From Phycisphaerales bacterium UBA6054 (GTDB taxonomy: Bacteria; Planctomycetota; Phycisphaerae; Phycisphaerales; UBA1924): a stretch of 8,134 nucleotides of DNA. The DNA is taken from positions 52,084 to 60,217 of the forward strand of contig DIYM01000031.1 in the NCBI GenBank assembly GCA_002429045.1, read 5' to 3'. The notes beneath the pieces were generated by a model. That model had not been told where the DNA came from. It made no database searches and saw only the letters and a program-made list of their open reading frames with translations. Below, piece by piece: positions 1 to 5,078 of this stretch. The position numbers and the translations under genes were made by a program. Position 1 is the first letter of the stretch. Each line of letters opens with the position of its first letter.

Positions 1-576
1 GGGGGGGGTTCGAGCGATGCCGCGGCGGTGCTGCTCGGGCTGCGCGACCTGTTCGCGTTGTCGATCCCGGACGAGGGCCTGGTCTCGTGTGCGCACGCGC
101 TCGGCACGGACATCCCGTTCTTTGTGGATCCTGTCGCTTGGCGGGCTGGCCGACCGCCACGCCCGGCGGTTGTGTCGGGCCTGGGCGATCGCATCGATCG
201 GGTGGGGCGGCTTTCCGGTTCGCTCACGCTGTTCGTGCCCCCTTTCGGGTGCGAGACCGGGGCGGTGTACCGAGCGTTCGATACCGATCCCACGCGGTCG
301 TGCGACGTGTCCCGGGTGCTGCGGATCGTGGGCGAGGGCGTGGGGCGAGGGGCCGCGGACTCGGGCGAGTTGTTCAACGATCTGGCCGGGCCGGCCGAGC
401 GTTCCGAGCCGAGGCTGGGAAGGACGCGTCGGGCTCTGCGGGACGCGCTGGGCGTGCCGGTTCACGTTTCGGGCTCGGGCAGCACGCTGTTCTGTATCGA
501 CCCGGACACCGGCGACGCGCCCGCTCCGATTCCCGACGGATTCGGTGTCCGTATCGTGCGGACTCGGCTAACGTAA
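1..576 (+). CDS. ispE: 4-diphosphocytidyl-2-C-methyl-D-erythritol kinase, C-terminal part (5' end outside window)
   Basis: IspE phosphorylates the 2-hydroxyl of CDP-ME with ATP in the cytoplasmic MEP pathway to isopentenyl diphosphate. The frame is already open at base 1 and reads GGGSSDAAAVLLGLRDLF, the GHMP-kinase phosphate-binding loop of IspE. Next comes GTDIPFF, matching the conserved GADVPFF segment with its catalytic aspartate, then FNDLAGP in the C-terminal lobe and SGSGSTLF near the end, the third GHMP glycine-rich motif. About 191 residues are present, so roughly the first third is missing, judged against the family's usual length of nearly 300. The GTG at base 28 lies inside the ATP loop and cannot be the real start. 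The stop is TAA at 574-576. The next gene follows 87 bases downstream on the same strand. I see nothing odd in the visible motifs. Confidence 0.95.
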   Translation, partial: GGGSSDAAAVLLGLRDLFALSIPDEGLVSCAHALGTDIPFFVDPVAWRAGRPPRPAVVSGLGDRIDRVGRLSGSLTLFVPPFGCETGAVYRAFDTDPTRSCDVSRVLRIVGEGVGRGAADSGELFNDLAGPAERSEPRLGRTRRALRDALGVPVHVSGSGSTLFCIDPDTGDAPAPIPDGFGVRIVRTRLT

Positions 577-599
577 GTCGGACACCCCATACAAACAGA

Positions 600-645
600 G
601 CTCGGTGCGCGGCGTGCGGACCGAGCGGTCAAACCCGGGTGTTTG
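600..645 (+). other. Two adjacent inverted repeats in the ispE-usp gap
   Basis: The first pairs GCTCGGT (600-606) with ACCGAGC (620-626), with a further CGC/GCG pairing inside (608-610 with 616-618) across one mismatch and a 5-base loop. The second pairs CAAAC (630-634) with GTTTG (641-645) around a CCGGGT loop. Neither is followed by a T-run, so neither is a standard intrinsic terminator. They could attenuate ispE transcription or shape the usp leader, whose GAGGTGA ribosome binding site starts 6 bases after the second repeat. Confidence 0.4.
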
Positions 646-663
646 AATCTCGAGGTGAGCGTT

Positions 664-1563
664 ATGGCAGAGCAGCAGGTCATCGTCGTTGCCACGGATT
701 TGTCGCAGGCGGCCCGCGCGGCGGTCGCGCAGGCGTTCCGCATCGCCGGCCAGACCGGGGCGTCCGTCCGTGCGGTGTCGGTGATCGAGAAAGACGACAT
801 CGTGGGACTCTCCAAGTCGGCGGGGATCCCGCGTGATCAGGCCGAGGCGCAGGTCGTCGCGACCGTGACCGAGCGGCTGGACAACGAGATCGAGACCGCG
901 CTGCAGGAAGCAGGGATCCAGGGGTCGGCCGAACGGGGCGTGCTGGTCGGGCGCGCCACCCGGGAGATCGTGTCGTACTGCAAGGAGGTCGGGGCCACGC
1001 TGCTCGTGATGGGGTACAACGGGTGGGGCGAGGAACGCGGCGGGCCGGGGAGGGTCGCGGCGTCGTGCGCGCGGCAGGCGCCATGCGATGTCCTCCTTGC
1101 CCGCGCGGGCAACAGCGGGCCGTTCGAGCGGATCGCGGTCGCGATGGATTTCTCGGCGTGCTCGGAGCAGGCGGCGGCGACGGGGGCGGACTTCGCGGCG
1201 CGCGACGGGGGCGAGATGGTCCTGCTGCACGCGCACTCGAACCCCTATGACTCGCCGATGCTGACCGGGAGCGCGTCGTCCGCGTTGATGCAGTACCAGC
1301 AGCACGCCAAGAGTCTCCAGGCGGAGTTGGATCAGGAGGTGCTCAAGGTGCACGACCGGGCGTCCGGACGCGTCCGCGGGGCGCTGCTGGAGGATGTCAA
1401 ACCCGCGCGGGCGATCTCGGCCTGGGCGAGCAAAAACAACGCGGACCTGACCGTGCTGGGCGCGATGGGGTGGTCGGCGTTGCGTCACGCGTTGATGGGC
1501 AGCACCGCCGACAAGGTGCTCCGCGAGACGCCCAGCGCCGTGCTCGTCGTCCGGGGCGGCTGA
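664..1563 (+). CDS. Tandem-domain universal stress protein (UspA family)
   Basis: This 299-residue protein has two consecutive Usp folds. Domain 1 is about residues 1-145, opening with VIVVATDLSQ, the typical first beta strand with its Asp. Domain 2 is about 150-299, opening with IAVAMDFSACS. Domain 2 ends with the canonical ATP-binding signature G-2X-G-9X-G-S (G266, G269, G279, S280), then AVLVV as the last strand. In domain 1 the equivalent starts as GYNG (117-120), but the later Gly-Ser is replaced by a Gly-Arg-rich stretch, so nucleotide binding may rest with domain 2. Usp proteins are cytoplasmic and help survival of stress or growth arrest, but the specific client is not evident. I chose ATG 664 because GAGGTGA (652-658) sits 5 bases upstream; a TTG at 643 in frame would add 7 residues without a good ribosome binding site. 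Confidence 0.93.
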   Translation: MAEQQVIVVATDLSQAARAAVAQAFRIAGQTGASVRAVSVIEKDDIVGLSKSAGIPRDQAEAQVVATVTERLDNEIETALQEAGIQGSAERGVLVGRATREIVSYCKEVGATLLVMGYNGWGEERGGPGRVAASCARQAPCDVLLARAGNSGPFERIAVAMDFSACSEQAAATGADFAARDGGEMVLLHAHSNPYDSPMLTGSASSALMQYQQHAKSLQAELDQEVLKVHDRASGRVRGALLEDVKPARAISAWASKNNADLTVLGAMGWSALRHALMGSTADKVLRETPSAVLVVRGG

Positions 1564-1614
1564 CCGCGGCGCGGTTTGTCGCCCGATGCCCCGCGGGGCG
1601 GGGTCGATCGGCGG

Positions 1615-1620
1615 TACACT
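1615..1620 (+). promoter_or_regulatory. Possible -10 element (TACACT) upstream of the ROK kinase
   Basis: TACACT matches 4 of 6 bases of the sigma-70 -10 consensus TATAAT and lies 22 bases before the kinase ATG. No recognisable -35 lies 16-18 bases upstream, so this is only a weak candidate. If used, transcription would begin around 1627, giving a very short leader and cutting off most of the left arm of the hairpin at 1622-1640. Confidence 0.28.
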
Positions 1621-1621
1621 G

Positions 1622-1640
1622 GGGGCTCGATTGGAGCCCC
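1622..1640 (+). promoter_or_regulatory. Hairpin overlapping the kinase ribosome binding site
   Basis: GGGGCTC (1622-1628) is the exact reverse complement of GAGCCCC (1634-1640), with the 5-base loop GATTG. The only Shine-Dalgarno candidate, GGAG (1633-1636), has its first G in the loop and GAG in the right arm. The ATG at 1643 lies 2 bases beyond the hairpin. In a transcript read through from usp this 7-bp stem would hide the ribosome binding site. The regulatory role is inferred; the pairing is seen directly. Confidence 0.5.
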
Positions 1641-1642
1641 AG

Positions 1643-2656
1643 ATGACCGAGCCCGTTCACGCCGCGTCGACCGATGGAGTCCAGACGAGCGTCCCGCCGG
1701 CCGGCGCGACGCTGGCCGCGGGCGTGGACCTGGGCGGGACGAACATCCAGGTCGGGATCATCGACGCCGAGGGGCGGGTGTTCGGGCGATCGAAGACCAA
1801 GACCGATGCCAACGCCGGGTTCGAGGGCGTCGTTGCCAGGCTGCTCAGGGCGGTGGATCAGGCCTGCGCCGACGCCGGCATCGAGCGGGCCCGCCTCTCG
1901 TGTCTCGGTGTGGGCACGCCCGGCCCGGTGGATCCTTCGACTGGCGTCGTGCTCGAAGCGGTGAACCTGCGGTGGGACGACGTGCCGCTGCGGGACGTGC
2001 TCCGCGGTCAGACCGGGTTGGATGTGGTTGTGGACAACGACGTGAACGCCGCGGTGTACGGCGAGTGGAAGCGGGGAGCCGGGCGTGACGCGTCCGACAT
2101 GCTGGGGGTCTGGGTCGGGACCGGCGTCGGGGGGGGGCTGATCCTCCGCGGTCAGCCGTTCGGGGGCCACTTCCATTCCGCGGGCGAGATCGGGCACATG
2201 ATCCTCGTTCCCGGCGCCGCCCCGGGCTCGCGTTCGCTCGAGCACAACTGCTCGCGGACCGCGATCGCCGAGCGGATCGCGCAGCTGGTCCGCGCCAACC
2301 GGAAGAGTTCCATCGCCGATGTCGTCAACGAGGGCAAACGGATCAAGAGCCGGGTGCTCGGCGACGCGTACCGCGCGGGCGATGATCTGGTGTGCGAGGT
2401 GATCAACGACGCGGCCGAGCGCCTGGGCATGGCGATCGGTTCGATCGTGACGCTGCTGAGCCTCGAGCGCGTGGTTGTGGGCGGCGGGATGACCGAAGCG
2501 TTGGGCGAGCCCTACGTGTCGCGCATCCGCCGGGCCGCGATCCGGGAAGCCTTCCCCGGCGCGGTCAAGAAGGTCGGTGTGGTGGAGAGCACGCTGGGTG
2601 ACGACGCGGGCATCGTCGGCGCGGGTCTGGCGGCGTTGGACTACCTCGGGGTGTGA
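1643..2656 (+). CDS. ROK-family sugar kinase, probable glucokinase
   Basis: This 337-residue cytoplasmic kinase probably phosphorylates glucose to glucose 6-phosphate with ATP at the entry to glycolysis. The N-terminal ATP loop is GVDLGGTN (27-34). GVGTPGPVD follows, then DNDVNAA with the catalytic aspartate D133, then WVGTGVGGG, and the sugar-binding ExGH motif E182-I-G-H185. LGDDAGIVGAG closes the protein as in ROK kinases. The usual zinc motif CxCGxxGCxE is absent: the aligned stretch ending at E200 has Gly, Ala and Ser where the three cysteines belong, with only E200 and nearby C203. In the family that zinc is held by the ExGH histidine plus these cysteines, so H185 remains without its partners. 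ATG 1643 has GGAG 6 bases upstream; an in-frame ATG at 1586 would add 19 unsupported residues. Glucose is the likeliest substrate, but fructose, ManNAc or GlcNAc cannot be excluded. Confidence 0.9.
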   Translation: MTEPVHAASTDGVQTSVPPAGATLAAGVDLGGTNIQVGIIDAEGRVFGRSKTKTDANAGFEGVVARLLRAVDQACADAGIERARLSCLGVGTPGPVDPSTGVVLEAVNLRWDDVPLRDVLRGQTGLDVVVDNDVNAAVYGEWKRGAGRDASDMLGVWVGTGVGGGLILRGQPFGGHFHSAGEIGHMILVPGAAPGSRSLEHNCSRTAIAERIAQLVRANRKSSIADVVNEGKRIKSRVLGDAYRAGDDLVCEVINDAAERLGMAIGSIVTLLSLERVVVGGGMTEALGEPYVSRIRRAAIREAFPGAVKKVGVVESTLGDDAGIVGAGLAALDYLGV

Positions 2657-2837
2657 CCGCCGGGTCGCTCAGCGCTCACAGAGGCTGGACGACGTGGGCC
2701 GGACGGTCTGCGGGCAGACGGGGGTGCGTGGTGTCACGCCGTGCCGAGCGTCGTGTGCGCTCGCGGCCCGCGCGGCTTTCCGAGAACCCAGCAAGAATCC
2801 CCGCTCTGGTGTCCTCTTCCAAGCCGGTGTACGGGCG
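2657..2837. other. Convergent intergenic region with two small inverted repeats
   Basis: This GC-rich stretch lies between the stop of the ROK kinase and the flgM terminator. I see no coding frame with family resemblance and no tRNA. Two short hairpins sit close together: GTCTG/CAGAC (2706-2710 with 2715-2719, loop CGGG) and GCGTG/CACGC (2726-2730 with 2735-2739, loop GTGT). Neither has a T-run, so they are at most 3'-end structure of the kinase transcript. Confidence 0.35.
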
Positions 2838-2866
2838 TAAAAAGGCCCACGGCGTGGCGTGGGCTT
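2838..2866 (-). terminator. Intrinsic terminator downstream of flgM
   Basis: GCCCACG (2845-2851) pairs exactly with CGTGGGC (2858-2864) across a 6-base loop. Read on the minus strand, the hairpin is followed by a C and then a run of five T (complement of 2839-2843), the classic rho-independent form. It lies about 30 bases past the flgM stop. On the plus strand only three T follow, so it may weakly stop readthrough from the ROK kinase as well. Confidence 0.8.
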
Positions 2867-2894
2867 TGGGCTGATGGTCGGGATGCCCGGGCGA

Positions 2895-3197
2895 TTATTC
2901 GTCGTCGAGTTCGCCCATCAGTTCGTCGATGGCGGCCTCGATCTTTTCGGGGGTCTCGTAGGATCCTTGCTCGATCTCGGCCCGGATACGGTTGACGAGG
3001 TCCATCCGGACCGGCCCGCCGTTCTTGAGTTCGATGAGGTGCTGGATGTGCGAGGAGAACTGGACTTCGTCGGCACCCCGATCGCGCCCGGGCACGCGGG
3101 CGGTCTCTTCGGCACCCGCCGCACGCCGTTGGGAAGCGGGGCCCACCCGCCCCGTGCGGGCCACCTGGCCCGAAGCAATCGGTGAAAACTCTGGCAT
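2895..3197 (-). CDS. flgM: Anti-sigma-28 factor FlgM
   Basis: This 100-residue protein matches FlgM in size and C-terminal pattern. FlgM binds the flagellar sigma factor FliA (sigma-28) and blocks late flagellar genes until the hook-basal body is complete, when FlgM is exported through the flagellar type III apparatus. Residues 1-44 are rich in Ala, Arg and Gly and look disordered, as expected for an exported protein. Residues 45-100 form the sigma-binding helices: VQFSSHIQHLIEL (45-57), then VRMDLVNRIRAEIEQGSY (63-80) with the family's R-x-x-x-V-x-x-I-R-x-x-I-x-x-G-x-Y spacing, then an acidic terminal helix. ATG 3197 is preceded by GAGGAGG (complement of 3206-3212) at 8 bases; a TTG one codon earlier is less likely. 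It is a single-gene unit ending at a strong terminator. The only other gene here that fits a flagellar role is the Maf-like one at 5079. Confidence 0.88.
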   Translation of the reverse strand: MPEFSPIASGQVARTGRVGPASQRRAAGAEETARVPGRDRGADEVQFSSHIQHLIELKNGGPVRMDLVNRIRAEIEQGSYETPEKIEAAIDELMGELDDE

Positions 3198-3424
3198 CAA
3201 ACCGGCCTCCTCATCTGTGCGTTGCTTGTGCCCACCACTTCAACACACACTACATGTTGTTGTATTCCCATTCGGAACACGTCATTAATGGATCTATCGG
3301 AAGCCGTTTTAGTTGACCTACAAACTTCGTTGTTCGTCGGTCATTTTGTGTAAGTCTATGGTATGGCTTGTCTTGTGTCGAATAACCCTTGGCGGACGCC
3401 GAAAAAAGAATCTGGAGCCCGCAG
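3198..3424. other. AT-rich divergent promoter region
   Basis: This 227-base gap separates the starts of flgM (-) and the SPOR-like lipoprotein gene (+). By hand count 3241-3360 has 49 G+C in 120 bases, about 41 percent, against a far higher level in the genes around it. The drop fits a regulatory region used in both directions, although foreign or weakly constrained DNA is also possible. I find no convincing sigma-70 pair in either direction. A TTGACC at 3313-3318 resembles a -35 but has no -10 at the right distance. Confidence 0.6.
3294..3320 (-). promoter_or_regulatory. Weak sigma-28-like promoter candidate for flgM
   Basis: On the minus strand, TCCGATAG (3301 down to 3294) matches 6 of 8 bases of the sigma-28 -10 element GCCGATAA, including the CCGATA core. 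At the expected 15-base spacing upstream the -35 position reads TAGG instead of TAAA. Transcription would start near 3287 and give a leader of about 90 bases. flgM genes are often sigma-28 controlled, which makes this worth noting, but the -35 is poor. Confidence 0.27.
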
Positions 3425-4306
3425 TTGCTGCCTGAAAGTGCCCATCCCAAGCCGGTTTTTCGTTTGTTAGGGTATTCGATCGTGGTCATGTCGGCTCTGA
3501 TCGGGTTCCCCGGTTGTGGCGAGACGCGCGACGAGCCCGGGCTGTCGGATTACGCGGCGCAGTCCGAAGCCGTCCTGACGCCCGATCCGATCGCAGTCGG
3601 CGAGGGGTCCCGGGATGCCGAGCGGGGCTGGTCGGTGCTGGTGGCGATGGTGCCCAGCGGGCGGGCGTCCGACGCCGACGCGATGCTGGGCACGGTCCGA
3701 TCCGCGGGCCTGGGCGGCGCGTTCGTCTCCGAGCGTTCGGGGCGCCCCGCGATCGCGTTCGGGTCGTACGACGACCCGGCATCCGAAGAAGCCCAGGCGG
3801 GGCTGGCGCGGGTGCGGGGGGTCGAGGTCGAGGGCATGCGTCCGTTCGCGACAGCGGTGCTCATGCCTCCGCCCGCGGCCAGGAGCACCGGCGAGGCCGC
3901 GTCGTACGATCTGCGCGGTGTCAAGGCACGGCTGGGGGATTCGGCGGTCTACACGCTCCAGGTCGGTGTGTACGGGCGTGCCGACTACCAGCGCCCGACC
4001 GAGCCGGAACTCGGGCTGTTCCGTGAACAGGCCGAGATCGCGGTCTCCAAGCTCCGCGGCGAGGGCGAGCGGGCGTTCTTCTACCACGGCCCCAACTCGT
4101 CGTCGGTCACGGTCGGGGTGTTCAGCGAGGACGATCACGACGGCAGCACGATGCCCGCGGTCGAGTCGCCCGGACTCCGTGCGTTGCGCAAGCGGTTCCC
4201 GCACAACCTGCTCAACGGCGAGGGGCTGATGGAGACGGTCAAGACCGATCGCGGCCCGATCAAACGCCTCCAGCCGAGCCGGCTGGTCGCGATCCCCCGA
4301 AGGTAG
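3425..4306 (+). CDS. Predicted lipoprotein with two SPOR-like repeats
   Basis: This 293-residue protein has no family I can name with certainty. The N-terminus has Lys9 and Arg13, then a hydrophobic run LLGYSIVVMSALIGFPG (14-30) and Cys31, which looks like a lipoprotein signal, although FPGC is a poor lipobox. After a linker, residues about 69-149 (from WSVLVAMV, through IAFGSY, to FATAVLMPP) and about 176-240 (from YTLQVGVY, through a helix, to VTVGVF) share the strand-helix-strand pattern of SPOR domains, which bind denuded peptidoglycan at division sites. A periplasmic cell-envelope role is therefore inferred. The start is uncertain: TTG 3425 has GGAG 7 bases upstream and keeps the whole signal, ATG 3488 would remove half of the hydrophobic segment, and TTG 3389 is a longer option. 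It is divergent from flgM and convergent with the next gene, 15 bases away. Confidence 0.75.
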   Translation: MLPESAHPKPVFRLLGYSIVVMSALIGFPGCGETRDEPGLSDYAAQSEAVLTPDPIAVGEGSRDAERGWSVLVAMVPSGRASDADAMLGTVRSAGLGGAFVSERSGRPAIAFGSYDDPASEEAQAGLARVRGVEVEGMRPFATAVLMPPPAARSTGEAASYDLRGVKARLGDSAVYTLQVGVYGRADYQRPTEPELGLFREQAEIAVSKLRGEGERAFFYHGPNSSSVTVGVFSEDDHDGSTMPAVESPGLRALRKRFPHNLLNGEGLMETVKTDRGPIKRLQPSRLVAIPRR

Positions 4307-4317
4307 CCCCGGGGGTC
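4291..4317. terminator. Possible GC hairpin at the convergent gene ends
   Basis: A CCCCC run (4293-4297) can pair with GGGGG (4311-4315), extended by a GA/TC pairing across a bulge, where the 3' ends of two convergent genes nearly meet. There is no T-run in either direction and the stem is short, so a terminator role is a guess from position. Confidence 0.25.
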
Positions 4318-4321
4318 CCGG

Positions 4322-4954
4322 TCAGGGCGATCCCGCCGGGTTCTCGAAGCCCTGGATCCAGATCGGCTCGATGGAGACGACCCGCCAGTCGCTCTCGGGC
4401 GTGGCGCGCTGCCAGTCGAAGGCCCACTGTGACAGCCGCGGGAGGTTGGTCGCGGTCAGGCGGATCGTGACCAGTGTGCGGGCGACCTGCGAGCCGCGCG
4501 GATCGATGGCGGACCGCTTGATGCCCGCTTCTTCGATGAAACCCGCGGCGCGCTGGCTCAGCGAGACGACGTCGGCGCGTCCCTCGCCCGAGCCGAAGCG
4601 GGTGCGCACGCGGACCTCGGGGTGGAGCAGGCTGTTGAGGGCTGGTTCGTCTGCGGTCGCGGCCGCCTGGACGAGTTCGTGCGCCTTGCTCGCCAGCGAC
4701 TCCCGGGTGGTCGTGATCATCTGTCCGATCGAGATGATGGCGGCGGCGAGCGCGAGCAACGCCCCGCCGACCGCCCAGGCGTGCTTGGTCCGCCCGGACT
4801 TGCCGAGGACGAAGAACGCGACGACGCCGGCGCCCGCCGCGACCGCGGCGCCTGGGATCCCGCTCCCGGTGATCCAGGTCTCGACGGCCGGTGTCGGTGC
4901 GACGCCCGGGAGCCCGGGCTCGAATATCTGGGCGAGTAGAAGCGCGGTCGTCAT
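4322..4954 (-). CDS. Small membrane protein with NTF2-like C-terminal domain
   Basis: This 210-residue protein has two predicted membrane helices, about 33-50 (IPGAAVAAGAGVVAFFVL) and 59-80 (AWAVGGALLALAAAIISIGQ), joined by the basic loop GKSGRTKH, which by the positive-inside rule would be cytoplasmic. Residues about 84-205 form a soluble tail: a helix ending AAATADEPALNSLLHPEVRV, a helical segment with RAAGFIEEAGI, then strands TLVTIRLTATN and WRVVSIEPIWIQG. This layout is typical of NTF2-like/SnoaL folds, which bind small ligands or act as assembly domains; no catalytic residues can be named. The loop prediction puts both termini outside the membrane. The hydrophobic MTTALLLAQ opening could be read as a short signal, but a Pro-rich stretch follows it. 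ATG 4954 has no good Shine-Dalgarno, so the start is moderately certain. It is transcribed away from the Maf-like gene. Confidence 0.8.
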   Translation of the reverse strand: MTTALLLAQIFEPGLPGVAPTPAVETWITGSGIPGAAVAAGAGVVAFFVLGKSGRTKHAWAVGGALLALAAAIISIGQMITTTRESLASKAHELVQAAATADEPALNSLLHPEVRVRTRFGSGEGRADVVSLSQRAAGFIEEAGIKRSAIDPRGSQVARTLVTIRLTATNLPRLSQWAFDWQRATPESDWRVVSIEPIWIQGFENPAGSP

Positions 4955-4969
4955 GGGGGATGGTTCGCA

Positions 4970-4992
4970 CGCGGGGCCCGCGGGGCCCCGCG
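4970..4992. repeat. Perfect 10-bp GC inverted repeat in a divergent promoter gap
   Basis: CGCGGGGCCC (4970-4979) is exactly mirrored by GGGCCCCGCG (4983-4992) with a 3-base loop GCG. It lies 16 bases upstream of the start of the NTF2-like gene (-) and 87 bases upstream of the Maf-like gene (+), in a 124-base gap. It could be an operator for a dimeric regulator or an RNA hairpin in the leader of either gene. The absence of a T-run argues against a terminator. Confidence 0.55.
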
Positions 4993-5078
4993 GTTGCCTT
5001 GCAATCTGGAGCGATCGGATCGGGCCGGTCGATGTGGTATCCGGCGGCGGAGATGCTGCGCGCCCGCGGAGAACCCCG

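Noticed and set aside
568..1488. A 306-codon minus-strand frame opposite the universal stress protein
   Set aside because: Its product is low-complexity Arg-rich sequence, while the plus strand encodes clear Usp motifs and a good ribosome binding site.
1586..1642. Upstream ATG start for the ROK kinase
   Set aside because: It would run through the hairpin and the ribosome binding site, has no Shine-Dalgarno of its own, and adds a segment not typical of the family.
2697..2760. A possible structured RNA gene such as a tRNA or small SRP RNA
   Set aside because: No cloverleaf, T-loop or SRP GGAA/GNRA signature could be found; only two short hairpins.
3219..3233. A sigma-54-like site on the minus strand (GGGCAC, 5 bases, ACGC) upstream of flgM
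   Set aside because: The GG and GC positions and spacing fit, but transcription would start near 3208, within the flgM ribosome binding site, and the TT of the -12 element is missing.
3349..3367. -10-like strings (TATGGT, TATGGC) ahead of the lipoprotein gene
   Set aside because: No -35 lies at 16-18 bases; TTGACC at 3313-3318 is about 38 bases away.
3250..3489. A 79-codon minus-strand frame in the AT-rich gap
   Set aside because: No recognisable motif; it crosses the divergent promoter region and overlaps the lipoprotein signal sequence.
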